Origin: Porites lobata
Lineage: Eukaryota > Cnidaria > Anthozoa > Scleractinia > Poritidae
Direction: 5' to 3'
Length of the DNA: 64,000 nt
Assembly: GCA_942486035.1 (NCBI GenBank)
Contig: CALNXK010000008.1
Coordinates: forward strand, 2,852,001-2,916,000
Part shown: one piece after another, positions 51,298-59,179 of the stretch
How positions within the stretch are numbered: position 1 is the stretch's first letter
Layout: every line of letters starts with the position of its first letter
Position numbers and translations under genes: made by a program
The notes under the pieces: model-generated
The model's input: only the letters and a program-made list of their open reading frames with translations
Database searches by the model: none
What the model was told of the DNA's origin: nothing

Positions 51298-54200
51298 CGC
51301 TGCACCGGATAGCTTTTGCGCCGCCACGAAAATCATACCAGATGGGGCTTCTATTCACACACAAGAACGGTTATGGCGACGCTGTTTCTGTGACGAAGCG
51401 AAGCTGAGCCGCGCCGATCTCGATAGTGGAGCGTCACATATCGGACAGGTTCTGTTCCACACTTCGGTGCAGTATGAACACCTATTCGGCGGAAGTAAAT
51501 AAGTAGGACCCACTAAGACGGAAGTAAATATTCAGGAGCGAGGAATGGCATTTAGTGCACCAAATCCCCTAGGCCAACGAATAGGCCATTTCCGAGTTCC
51601 CCCCGAGCCTCTGTATCAAAACGATTTTAAGTGTTCAGCCTTTGATATGAAAATGATTTTTCATTCTCATGCAAGTAAAACTCATTTTCACAAGAAAGGT
51701 TGTGCACCTAGCCTCATTTTGAAAGTGAGGGTTTTTAGAACTCGAAAGTGGCCTGTTGTGCCGCCTGGAGCCGTTGCTGTTCATGCTCTACACGAGAGCT
51801 GTCTGGTATAGTGTGAACATAGCGTAAATTTCTTAAAATGGGAAAGACAGAAAAGGTCGTTTAGTTGAAAATGCGATATTGCCTGTTATCATTTAAACTA
51901 TTTATCCCAATGTTTTGATTGGCGTCGAGGTCATTACGTCACTGCACATAACTGCTTACAGACAACGCTTTGCTCATGGGCAGTATGGCAAATATTAAAC
52001 TGCTCGCCGCTGACAGGTCACGATATTTTTCTTAACCTCGTCCACTAATTGTTTATTATCATAACTAAAATGTTTCGTGTTTTTGTCACGCATTTCTCAA
52101 AAACAGGAGGTGACTTACATCAAACGAGCGTTATTTCCGGTACTCACGTGTCACGCCGCAGGAAGAGGAGACATTGTTGCTATGGAAGAATTACGTAAAC
52201 AGGTAACCATACAGTCTCCACATACACAAAGAAGTAGACTAGTAGCCATATGCTGAGTATCAACCGGTCTAAGTAGCCGCCTACTTCATCTTTGAAAGCC
52301 TACGTATCCTCTCCTTAATGGAGGTGTGTCACGAAATTTATCAAAATGTAAACAATTGGAACCATCCACCAAACTGAGTGACACATAAGAATAACTGCTC
52401 AAAACATTTTAAAAAAGGCTATAAATAACAGAGTGCGATGGCGCCAAAATTGTCCCCGAGCTCGCAGAAGTAAGCCTGCTCGGAGGCTATTAAGGAGCTT
52501 AAGTAACGAAGACGGCGACAGCGACGGCAACGAGAAAGGCAAAAAAGCAATAGGTTTACAACTTTGCCACGCTTTTTTGTACATTTCTTTGCTGTCGCTG
52601 CACGACTACAACGTGAAAGTGCCTGATTTCACGCTTCGTCGAGTACGTGAACACAAGACAATGACTTTTTTTTTACATTTCCTGGACTTTGATACAGTCT
52701 TAGAATTCAACTCCAGAAAATTTGCCAACATTTGACGAATTGAGCGAGTTGGAATAAGTGCGATGAAGTTTGAGGTGGTGGGAATTCACTTTTTAAGTGA
52801 CGTTTTCGTAGCCATCGCCGTCGTTGTTGCTTAAGCTCCCTAATGCAAGAGAAGGAACGGATGGACAAACTTGAAGAAGATTGAAGCGGGTTGCAATTGA
52901 TGGTTTTTGAAACCTTGTTAGCCTAGCAGTTATTAAAGTTCATCTTTGTTGCTTGTCCCAGGATCTTGTCTCTTTCAAATATGGCGGCGGCATAGTGAAA
53001 AACGAGAAGACCCTGCAGGGGAAGTTTGATATAATGCTTGGGAGACATATTTGTTTGACATGAAGCTGTGATTTGGCCCCGCATACACAAGGAATTTTCC
53101 AAGTTCCGTGGCGAATAAGGACGCGCACTTGGCATTTTTAAGGAGCTTAAAGGTGATGTTACACGGGGACAATTCGCAACGACCATTTTTAATGCAACAC
53201 AACGTTGCAATGTTGGAGCAATGTTGTAACTATTCGAAACGATGAAGTTATGAATATATGAAAATCATATATGTGAACTGCGGAGTGAAGAATTAAATGA
53301 ACGATGATCATCGCAGTTATATACGCAACTTTTGCAGTCGCGAAAAGAAAGTCTGAAAAAAAACATTCGGAACAATGCCGCAACAATGTTGCAACGCTTT
53401 GTTGAGCTAAAAATCGACGTTGCGAATCTTCTCGAGTAACATCACCTTAAGCAAAGACGTTTTTGAGCGACGCACGTCAACTGGAAGTGAGGCGTTCTTC
53501 CGTTTTATCTGCCTTGGCGCTAACAAATTTGTATTGCCAAGTTTCTTTTCTCTTATAAAGACGATTTACCCGAGTGTTTCAACCAAACCACTGTCCAATG
53601 ATGCTAAAAGTCCAGTTCCGGTTGATGTCCGTCGCTCAAAAACACTGTTGCTCAAGCTCCCTGTTAAAAAATGAACAAGACAACCGTAACACGGCCCCTT
53701 TGAGTGTGGTTAAGTTTTGTAACTCTCTGATCCGCTCACTAACCGTTGCCAGCTGTTGTAAACTTCTACCAAGCCCTGTCAACGATATTCCACTCTATGT
53801 CAACGCTTACCAACGCTCTCCTTGTTCATTACGTGTTCAAAATGTCGTTGAAAGTCTGAAAATGGTAACCTTGGGCGCTTTCCATTCAACAAAAATTCCG
53901 GTTCGAAATTTCGGAAATTCCACTTGCCTAACGGGACGGTACATTCCGGCTGCCCAGACCCGACCCAAGCCACCGCGCGTTTGGTTATTGTTCTTGTAAG
54001 CAGGATACAAAAGAGCGGTACTGGGGACAACATTTTGTCAAATGGAAAGGGTCATTTCGGTCCGACCAACTGAAATAACCAGACCAGTCAAAGTGGACCT
54101 ACTTCAAAGCTGATCCCGAATATTCCGGTCGGACCAAACCGAAATAATCCGTTCCATTTGATGTACCAACCGAATTTTCCGGAATTTTGGGTTGAATGGA

Positions 54201-54609
54201 AAGCACCCCTTGTTTATATTATTTTGATAAATATCCGCCTAGCAGGCGCTTGAAATGAATATGGGCTCAAGAAAAAACTGGACGCGCGCGCCTTTTTTTT
54301 CTTTAGGCGCTTGGAAAGCCTCTCGGACAGGCCACCCCTCTTCCCTCGCTTGTCTTCCTCGCGCCCGGCCTTTTTTTCTCAACCCATATTCCTTTCAAGC
54401 GCCTGCTACGCAGGTTATGAATATCAGTGATTAGTAAAATCCAGCTAGTGGTCTATTATTAATGCTGCGTTCTGATTGGTTGAGCTACTACTAGGCTATA
54501 TGTTATAGCCCACTAGTAGCGAAAAGCGCGGGCTTTTTGGCGGGAAAAAAAGGATTAAAGTCTAGCTTTAACTAGCTAGAGTTGTTTTGTCTCGATATTT
54601 TTGACCAAC

Positions 54610-54646
<37 letters not shown>

Positions 54647-57412
54647 ACATGACCTCTGAGTCAATAGCCCATTGGCCCTTCGGCCTCATCGGCTATTGAC
54701 TCAGAGCCCATTCGGGCTCAAAGAATAATTGTTAAATATCTTTGATTACACTTTTCTTTGTTATGACTAACATAGTTGTGGCAGGCGGCATCATTTTTGT
54801 TTGTTTTCTTAGGGTGGTGTATTAAATGCCGCGACCAGCCATGATGGACGCACGCCGCTGCACGTTGCGTGTCTCGAGGGCCAGTTACACGTTATACGTC
54901 ACCTCCTGGCCAAAGGCGCATCTCCGCACGTTATTGATAATCACGGACAGACTCCGTTACACGACGCTCTACGCAGCGCTAACGAAGAAGCAATTTTGCT
55001 CCTCCGAGAGTTTGGGGCACATTTGGGACCAACTACCATGGATACGGCGCAGAAAATGTGCTCCCTTGCCGCTGATGATAAAGTTGATGTACTGCGGGCC
55101 TGGCATCTCGCTGGAGTGGACTTCAGTGCTGGGGATTATGATCGAAGAACAGCCCTGCGTGTGGTAAGTGGAACACAGTCAGTACCAGAGACGGCAAACA
55201 AACTCTAATTGCATTCTCCTCGTATGTCTGTAATCGGTGAGAAAATCAGTGATACACTTTTTCTTTAAGGTGGCTCGATACAGTTTTTCAAGGCCAATAC
55301 CTCCCAAGTTTGAGCATAAACTACGTCGCCATAAACAAAGTTTTGGAAAAATTGCCACCACAGTTGTATTAGATAAAGATGAAAATCTTTTATGATCAGG
55401 GTTGCAATGACATCGGAGTTGTCATAGAAACGAAATGACGCTATTACCTATTTTACTTACAGAAGTATTTCTCGGCACTGGGAACTGTTCTTCAAAAATC
55501 GTTCACGGGAGCGTTTTCCTCCAATAGCGGCCTCGATGTTCGTGAAGTTTAAGCGAAATCTGTAAGAGCGCTATCGAGATATTTTGGGATAAAGATTTTA
55601 TGGTAAGAAATACGGTAAAAAATGGATAATCTTGATGTTCGGCTGTTATCTGTAGAAAATGAAGCGCTTTTTACATGCAATTTCACCTCATAGTAGTTTC
55701 AATCTTTTTAAAAACGTGTGTGAAAGACCGTGGAGATATCTCCAGCCGATTGTTAGAAAGAAGGATTTGATTGATATGTTTCGAGGCGCTTTTGTTAGCG
55801 GTTTTTGAACATTTTGGTCTACTTTAACAAATTAGCGAATAATTTTTAAACCGCTCGATAGATTTTTTTTAAAAATTAATATTCTTGAGATTAACCTTCC
55901 TTTTATATGACCCTTTAGTTTCAAGATGATTGATATATTGTAAGGCAGTAAAATAAGGGCTAAAATTCGCCAATATTTTGGCAGAAATTTTGTGTTTACA
56001 AATGTGAGCCTCCATTATTCAGGGTATTGTCTCCAAGGTTCATATTTTCGCGCATAACAATAGCTAGCATTTTTGCATATTTCAAATGCATTGTTAGTTA
56101 CTGTTGTTCACGTGAAAATGAAACTTGGAAACAATGCCTTGAATAATGAGAGGTTTTCACTTGTAATAACGAAACTTCCGATAGAAAAGTAACGAATTGT
56201 AGCCCTTATTTTACTGCCTTACAATGTATCAATAATCTTGAAACTAAAAGGTCATATAAAAGAAAGGTTAATCTCAAGAATCTTAAATTTTAAAAAAATC
56301 TATCGAGCGGTTTAAAAATTATTTGCTAATTTGTTAAAGAAGACCAAAATGTTTGCAAAACCGCTAACAAGAGCGCTTCGATACATACGAATAAAACCCT
56401 TCTTTCTAGCAATCGGCTGGAGCGATCTCCATGATCTTTCACACACGTTTTTAAAAAGATTGAAACTACTATGAGGTTAAATTGCATGTAAAAAGCGCTT
56501 CATTTTCTACAGATAACGGCCAAACAACAATATTGTCCATTTTTTACTGTGTTTCTAACCATAAAAACTTCATCCCAAAATATCTTGATAACGCTCTTAC
56601 AGATTTCGCTTAAACTGTACGAACGCCGAGGCCACTACTGGGGAAAAACGCTCCCGTGAACGATTTTGGAAGAACAGTTCTCAGTGCTGAGATATACTGC
56701 TGCAAGTAAAATAGTTAATAGCGTCATTTCGTTGCTATGACAACTCCGATGTGATTGCGACCCTGATCACAACAAATTTTCATCTTTATCTAATACAACT
56801 GTGGTAGCAATTTTTCCAAAACTTTGTTTATGGCGACGTAGTTTATGCTCAAACTTGGGAGGTATTGGCCTTGAAAAACTGTATCGAGCCACCTTAAGTG
56901 CTTCTTGCTAACTTCAAAAGGGGAAATAAAACTTTCCCTCTTGCGCCCCGTCCCCCACCCATGCAATGTTGTGCTGCTATTCAAGCTACCTGTAGAAAAC
57001 AACAAACAACCCAATAGTACAACTTTGAATGAGAGGGGGGAAGGGGTGTGGATTGTTTTGTTTACGGACATTGTCTCAACAATGTTGTCGCCTATTGTCA
57101 TGTGGTATAATGACATGAAAAAGACTTTTTCCAAGATAGCGGATGTTGGAAAACAAATTTACATACGTCCAGTAGTGCAGCAGCTTCGAGACAAGGGCAA
57201 ATTCGTGATAATTAAGATCTTTTTACTTTCAGGCTGTCTGTCGAAATAACATGAACACAGTAAAGTTCCTGTTGGATTGTGGTGTTGATTTGAATGTGCG
57301 CGATCTTTACGGTCTCACTGCGCTGCAAAACGCGGAGATTTTTGAAAACACAGAAATGGTGAACTTGCTAAAGTCAGCCATGGAAAAGAAAAAGGATGCG
57401 ACTGCCACGTAA
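31756..57412 (+). CDS. ASPG-type paralogue, copy 2: asparaginase-fold plus ankyrin repeats, predicted catalytically impaired (13 exons, about 711 aa)
   Basis: Exons: 31756-31852, 32117-32386, 34138-34282, 43488-43734, 44827-44910, 45342-45468, 45822-45934, 46965-47150, 48486-48599, 50065-50190, 52107-52202, 54813-55163, 57233-57412. All introns are GT-AG and phases agree. From the third exon on, lengths and phases mirror copy 1. Residues 1 to about 104 form an extra Ser/Arg-rich leader with no signal peptide (RSLHAQLSRSFF). The first active-site motif reads TGGALGW: Ala114 replaces the nucleophilic Thr, and Phe124 stands where copy 1 has Tyr32. T226-D227 (HGTDTM) and K298 (NRALK) remain. Copy 1 and bacterial type I enzymes have Thr before that Lys; here it is Leu297. 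Ankyrin repeats follow as in copy 1. Reading frames are intact, so selection seems to keep the protein; a binding or regulatory role is inferred. The first exon is the least certain part. Confidence 0.85.
31853..34137 (+). other. Introns 1-2 of ASPG copy 2
   Basis: Intron 2 (32387-34137) holds at 32427-33090 a repeat also present at 50199-50530: shared phrases include GATCAGTTTCCTG, ACCATACCCTTCAC and CCTATATAGCC. The rest is unremarkable. Confidence 0.45.
34509..34569. repeat. Short near-perfect palindrome
   Basis: GTGAGGGTGCA...AAAGCAACACTGCAATAA meets its inverse TTATTGCAGTGTTGCTTT...TGCACCCTCAC with one or two unpaired bases. Lies in intron 3 of copy 2. Confidence 0.6.
34864..35048. mobile_element. 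Fold-back MITE, CCTGGGACCAGG family, second copy
   Basis: AGCCTGGGACCAGGCTC and GAGCCTGGTCCCAGGCT bound a body like that of 3101-3295 (both contain CCCTTTCCCCCTCCC and GTAATATTTTT-like tracts). CTCACAATT outside the left end recurs inverted (AATTGTGAG) outside the right end. Confidence 0.65.
35559..35575 (-). terminator. Poly(A) signals for the nested minus-strand gene
   Basis: Two AATAAA hexamers on the minus strand (TTTATT at 35559-35564 and 35570-35575) about 500 bp after its stop codon. Position fits; use not shown. Confidence 0.4.
36073..39989 (-). CDS. Pectin-lyase-fold, Cys-rich, multipass membrane protein nested in an intron of ASPG copy 2 (main exon)
   Basis: A single long exon on the minus strand, open from an acceptor (TTTACAG at 39990-39992) to the stop at 36073: about 1304 residues. 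It starts CLEYQKTVYVSLRGNDTNGC, then GSTKKPCRTIAKAV, the usual N-terminal phrase of secreted pectate-lyase-like beta-helix proteins. Residues to about 690 are beta-helix-like with many NxS/T sites and recurring CxF and NNxF strands. Then comes a Cys-rich module (CTMCPPKMYSLQSG, CLECPFGAECDE, GVLCGRCSPGF). About nine or ten hydrophobic segments follow, from LWMFMALYTIALTFYLL to FPFAVFALLILFALL, with the conserved-looking stretch WESVLIGRRLVLL and KPFRDRTADRMET. I recall similar proteins as large uncharacterised families in cnidarians; the function is unknown, and a cell-surface receptor or sensor role is only inference. The upstream exon carrying a signal peptide is not resolved. Confidence 0.8.
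40508..40774 (-). CDS. Candidate upstream exon of the nested gene (signal-peptide-like)
   Basis: This minus-strand ORF has a hydrophobic run FFLLPVLTVLLLFSL, and a possible donor after QAG (G|GTCAGT) gives phase 1, the phase needed by the exon starting at 39989. The ATG is far upstream of the hydrophobic run and the donor is non-standard, so this is weak. Confidence 0.2.
   Translation of the reverse strand: MSCLILKATSDSVRVWVKTIVDFLACRKILIESHEFFLLPVLTVLLLFSLINLDVEVRKLAAFLLSSLSVYHIGKFQAGGQLAGDSAV
41166..41376. mobile_element. Mariner-like MITE (TACCGTAAAATTCC ends)
   Basis: TACCGTAAAATTCC-AAAATAAGCCCC at the left mirrors GGGGCTTATTTT-GGAATTTTACGGTA at the right; TA at both borders. Same terminal family as 13739-14524. 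Confidence 0.7.
42487..42552. repeat. Perfect 25-bp inverted repeat with 16-nt loop
   Basis: CATCCTCGGAGACCCAGGGG(CAGAT) is exactly complementary to ATCTGCCCCTGGGTCTCCGAGGATG. The loop is C/T-rich. No flanking duplication was found. Confidence 0.75.
43735..44470 (+). other. Intron 4 of ASPG copy 2, repeat-like start
   Basis: Starts with sequence of repeat character (GGCCTATGCGGGGAGGCTCCGCCC near 43820; GGGCGGAACCTCCCCGTATA near 44153 is its partial inverse), so a transposon of about 330-400 bp is likely. Open reading frame into the intron from exon 4 is read-through, not coding. Confidence 0.4.
44470..44645. mobile_element. TA-bounded MITE with TAGAGCGTTTTCAC ends
   Basis: TAGAGCGTTTTCACTCACG and CGTCATGTGAAAACGCTCTA are inverse ends. 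The interior has three ATGGCCGCC-like or CCAACATGG motifs. TA on each side fits a mariner-type target. Confidence 0.7.
44653..44789. mobile_element. Fold-back MITE, GGATCATT family, best-preserved copy
   Basis: GGATCATTATACGTTTCAGA at the left mirrors AGAAACGTTTAACGATCC at the right, with long inner arms GAAACTGCCCACCTGCCCCT and inverse. Ends 37 bp before exon 5 of copy 2. Confidence 0.7.
44911..45341 (+). other. Intron 5 of ASPG copy 2
   Basis: From about 44949 it carries one arm of the family seen whole at 48676-48950 (TTAGATTTTAAGACAAGGACGA then CTACGAGTACGAG). A second diverged copy fills most of intron 6 (about 45498-45760), so exon 6 sits between two copies. Confidence 0.45.
45655..45722 (-). 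repeat. tRNA-like sequence
   Basis: On the minus strand TTAGTTCACCAGTATAGCAAG resembles the start and A box of a tRNA, and GGGTTCAATCCC is a B box. The spacer contains a run of eight T, so a working tRNA is unlikely. Confidence 0.4.
45935..46964 (+). other. Intron 7 of ASPG copy 2
   Basis: An element with ends TTAAGCACCAC (46496) and GTGGTGCTTAA (to about 46819) is present; inner TTTGCCG motifs are also inverted. The rest is unremarkable. Confidence 0.45.
47567..47733. mobile_element. Mutator-like MITE, GCCTGCGTAGC family, 9-bp TSD
   Basis: GCCTGCGTAGCATGGCGGTTTTG-type ends are inverted at the right. ATATTTGGT is at 47558-47566 and 47734-47742. Lies in intron 8 of copy 2. Confidence 0.75.
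48155..48450. mobile_element. Mutator-like MITE, GCCTGC-GCAGGC family, perfect 10-bp TSD, next to exon 9
   Basis: AGCCTGCCTGACAGGC at the left, GCCTGCTACGCAGGCT at the right. ACTAATGCGT at 48145-48154 and again at 48451-48460. The right duplication ends 25 bp before exon 9, so the insertion replaced the local upstream intron sequence. Confidence 0.8.
48676..48950. mobile_element. Fold-back MITE with AGATTCTAGGACGAGAACG ends
   Basis: Left TAGATTCTAGGACGAGAACG and right CGTTCTCGTCTTAGAATCTA are inverses, followed inward by TACGATTACGAG and CTCGTACTCGTAG. Related partial copies are in introns 5 and 6. Confidence 0.7.
49495..49732. mobile_element. Harbinger-like MITE, GGGCCTAATATTT ends, TTA TSD
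   Basis: GGGCCTAATATTTAAACGAAG mirrors CTACGTTTAAATATTTGGCCC. TTA at 49492-49494 and 49733-49735. Same GGGCC terminus and target as the 8484/29598 family. Confidence 0.7.
49850..49964 (+). repeat. Direct repeat, left copy, upstream of exon 10
   Basis: 115 bp starting TGTCCTTAAGGTGGACGCTT, with one base difference from 50594-50708. The two copies bracket exon 10 of ASPG copy 2. Confidence 0.85.
50199..50530. repeat. Interspersed repeat with G/C-run ends, copy in intron 10
   Basis: Bounded by CCCGGGGGGGTACT on the left and GCAGTACCCCCCCC-CGGG on the right (inverse ends). Shares many phrases with 32427-33090, so both are copies of one family. Confidence 0.6.
50594..50708 (+). repeat. Direct repeat, right copy, downstream of exon 10
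   Basis: Near-identical to 49850-49964 (CACCGAGG instead of CACCAAGG). It abuts the LINE fragment that follows. Confidence 0.85.
50716..51295 (+). mobile_element. CR1/L2-like LINE 3' fragment with (ATT)n tail
   Basis: Translates as LHWLPVTHRIEFKIAMLVHK, then YGVAPQYLLDL and PKVWNRLPLEIRQC, the C-terminal phrases following reverse transcriptase in CR1/Rex/L2-type LINEs. It ends with AAGAAATAAAC followed by about 50 bp of ATT repeats (51245-51295), a typical tail. Strongly 5' truncated; intron 10 of ASPG copy 2. Confidence 0.8.
51296..52106 (+). other. End of intron 10, ASPG copy 2
   Basis: No recognisable gene or element. The ORF at 51545-51811 lacks family resemblance. Confidence 0.35.
52489..52843. 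mobile_element. MITE with TTAAGGAGCTTAAG ends
   Basis: TTAAGGAGCTTAAGTAACGA with GACGGCGACAGCGACGG mirrors CCATCGCCGTCGTTGTTGC then TTAAGCTCCCTAA. In intron 11 of copy 2. Confidence 0.65.
53136..53668. mobile_element. Outer MITE split by a second MITE
   Basis: TTTTTAAGGAGCTTAA (53136-53151) resumes after the insert as TTAAGCAAAGACGTTTTTGAGC; the far end GCTCAAAAACACTGTTGCTC then AAGCTCCCTGTTAAAAA is the inverse. The insert is 53152-53446. Confidence 0.65.
53152..53446. mobile_element. Fold-back MITE, GGTGATGTTACACGGG family, second copy, inserted in another MITE
   Basis: GGTGATGTTACACGGGGACA and the right end TCTCGAGTAACATCACC are inverse. TTAAA and TTAAG flank it, a 5-bp duplication with one mismatch. 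Longer than the copy at 22213 because of a unique middle. Confidence 0.7.
53873..54208. mobile_element. Fold-back MITE, GGGCGCTTTCCATTCAAC ends
   Basis: GGGCGCTTTCCATTCAAC then AAAAATTCCGG on the left; CCGGAATTTTGGGTTGAATGGAAAGCACCC-type inverse on the right. The core has internal GGTCGGACC-like palindromes. Confidence 0.65.
54236..54416. mobile_element. Mutator-like MITE, GCCTGCGTAGC family, third copy
   Basis: CGCCTAGCAGGCGCTTGAAA and TTTCAAGCGCCTGCTACGCA are inverse ends, continuing into ATATGGG and CCCATAT. ATAAATATC and ATGAATATC flank it (one mismatch of nine). Confidence 0.65.
54431..54628. repeat. Inverted repeat TTAGTAAAATCCAGCTAGT
   Basis: TTAGTAAAATCCAGCTAGTGG at the left mirrors CCAACTAGTTGGATTTTACT at the right. 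A second hairpin follows at about 54655-54712 (CTGAGTCAATAGCC and GGCTATTGACTCAG). Confidence 0.55.
55265..56897. mobile_element. 1.6-kb near-complete palindrome bounded by TTAA
   Basis: TTAAGGTGGCTCGATACAGT at the left and its inverse at the right. Arms of more than 700 bp match with scattered changes, meeting in a short spacer at about 56060-56110. TTAA on both borders suggests a piggyBac-type target. It fills most of intron 12 of ASPG copy 2. A 50-bp relic is at 6058-6110. No ORF. Confidence 0.85.
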
Positions 57413-57994
57413 AAGACAAAGATCTCTAATTGATCGTTGTTTACCCTGTCTGTCTCTTCCATTACAAGGCGCCGTTTGTCTTGAAGTTTATATAAAATGG
57501 AAATGTACTGATTCATTCCCTCACAGCGCCTTTGGAGTTCTTAGGATCTTGGTACAGAAGTGTTTGTGCGTTTCAGATCGAATTGGAATTTAGATAGTGC
57601 TGAAGAGGAGAAGGAAACTGGCGTATTCGGAGAAAAACCTCTTGGAGCAAGCAAGAAAACAATCAGCAGACATGTCAACACAAATTTAAACTTTTTTCCT
57701 ACTTGTTTTATCTTTCTGATCCATCCGCCATGCTCAACACTTGCAATCGTCACGCATATTGTCATTTTTTGTGGGTAAAAGTTAAAGTAAAGGGTGTTTA
57801 AGCGGCTTGAAGGAACCCTTGAATCCGGGGGTTGGCTGCAGTAAATCAGACGTTTCATCAGATGAGAAATCTGAACTTCTTGATTCCTCCTTTTATTCAC
57901 AACATTGCCAGAACAATTGAAAAACAACAAACATGCAATTATAATCTACAATGGGACTCTTACAATACTAGAACTACCGATGGTGTAACTTAAA
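57413..57994 (+). other. 3' flank of ASPG copy 2
   Basis: 3' UTR presumably. No canonical AATAAA close to the stop was found on the plus strand; the first is near 58702. Confidence 0.4.
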
Positions 57995-58565
57995 CATGTG
58001 GCCAACACCACCCTTACTTAATTAGTACTAGACCCACAACATCGTAACCTAGAACTAGGTTGCAGCTACAAAAAGGGACCCACCCCATCCTAACCTAGTA
58101 CTAGGGTGTAACGACAACATGGACCCGACCCACCCCATCCTAACCTAGTACTAGGGTGTAACTACAACATGGGACCCACCACTCCATCCTAACCTAGTAC
58201 TAGGGTGTAACGACAACATGGGACCGCCCCATCGTAACCTAGTACTAGGGTGTAACTACGACATGGGACTTACCCCATCCTAACCTAGTACTAGGGTGTA
58301 ACTACAACATGGGACCCACCCCATCCTAACCTAGTACTAGGGTGTAACTACAACATGGGAACCACAGCACCATCTTAACCTAGTACTAGGGTGTAACTTC
58401 AACATGGGACCCATCCAATCTTAACCTAATACTAGGGTGTAACTACATGGGACCCACCCCTTCCTAACCTAGTACTAGAGAGTAACGTCAACATAACATG
58501 GGACCCACCCCATCCTAACCTAGTACTAGGGTGTAACTTCAACATGGGACCCACCCCAGCCTTAC
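57995..58565. repeat. Minisatellite, 11-12 units of 43-51 bp, with palindrome CCTAGTACTAGG
   Basis: Unit approximates CCATCCTAACCTAGTACTAGGGTGTAAC-TACAACATGGGACCCACC. Copies begin (TAACCTAGTA landmark) at 58091, 58141, 58190, 58235, 58281, 58327, 58376, 58422, 58465 and 58516, with degenerate units before. Each full unit contains the 12-bp perfect palindrome CCTAGTACTAGG. Confidence 0.9.
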
Positions 58566-59160
58566 TTGCTGAGAGAAACGGATGGAAGCATTGATAAACT
58601 CACGTGTGAGATTATGAAAAATACCCCTCTCGGGTCCCGGAGGTAGTTTTTTATGAATTTTACGAGTAGTATATTTTACAGTAAACACTGGTGTCTGTAT
58701 AATAAACAAATCTATTTGATCGGATTACCTCGCCATAGCCTCTTCCTCATCTTCCCGTTGGTAAGTCCTTAACTAGGTGGGACTTGGCTCTTCATTCTCC
58801 GAATTCAGAGAAGTTCCCCTTACAACATCAGCGTAGCTTTTACCTCGGTCCATAATGAGATAGTTTTAAAGCCGATCGAAAGGCAAAACCTGATTAAAAT
58901 CTAAGCACGTATCTTGTACACTGATAGCCTTAGTGTCTGGAAATATCTGGGAAGAATTTTTTTCGTTAAGATCTGGTTGTATTTGGTCACGGAGCAATTG
59001 CCTATCAGAGCTGTTTGTGGGAATTGCACTCACAATCATATGTTTTCTCACTCTTTATCAATAAAAAAATTATAGTCGAAGCGTGAATTCTCCTAATGTA
59101 TGACGCAGTGTGATTGATTTCACGTCTCACCCATTGTCCATGGGTGCATGTCCGAAATGA
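58566..59160. other. Unassigned stretch between minisatellite and LINE
   Basis: No gene or clear repeat is seen. AATAAA near 58702 could serve ASPG copy 2. Confidence 0.35.
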
Positions 59161-59179
59161 CCATAAAAGAAAAGAAAAT

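Noticed and set aside
53574..53999. 141-codon plus-strand ORF in intron 11 of ASPG copy 2
   Set aside because: It crosses the borders of two different MITEs, so it is a chance frame.
57995..58565. CRISPR-like array
   Set aside because: Repeats and spacers are not separable, spacers resemble one another, and the DNA is eukaryotic; it is a minisatellite.
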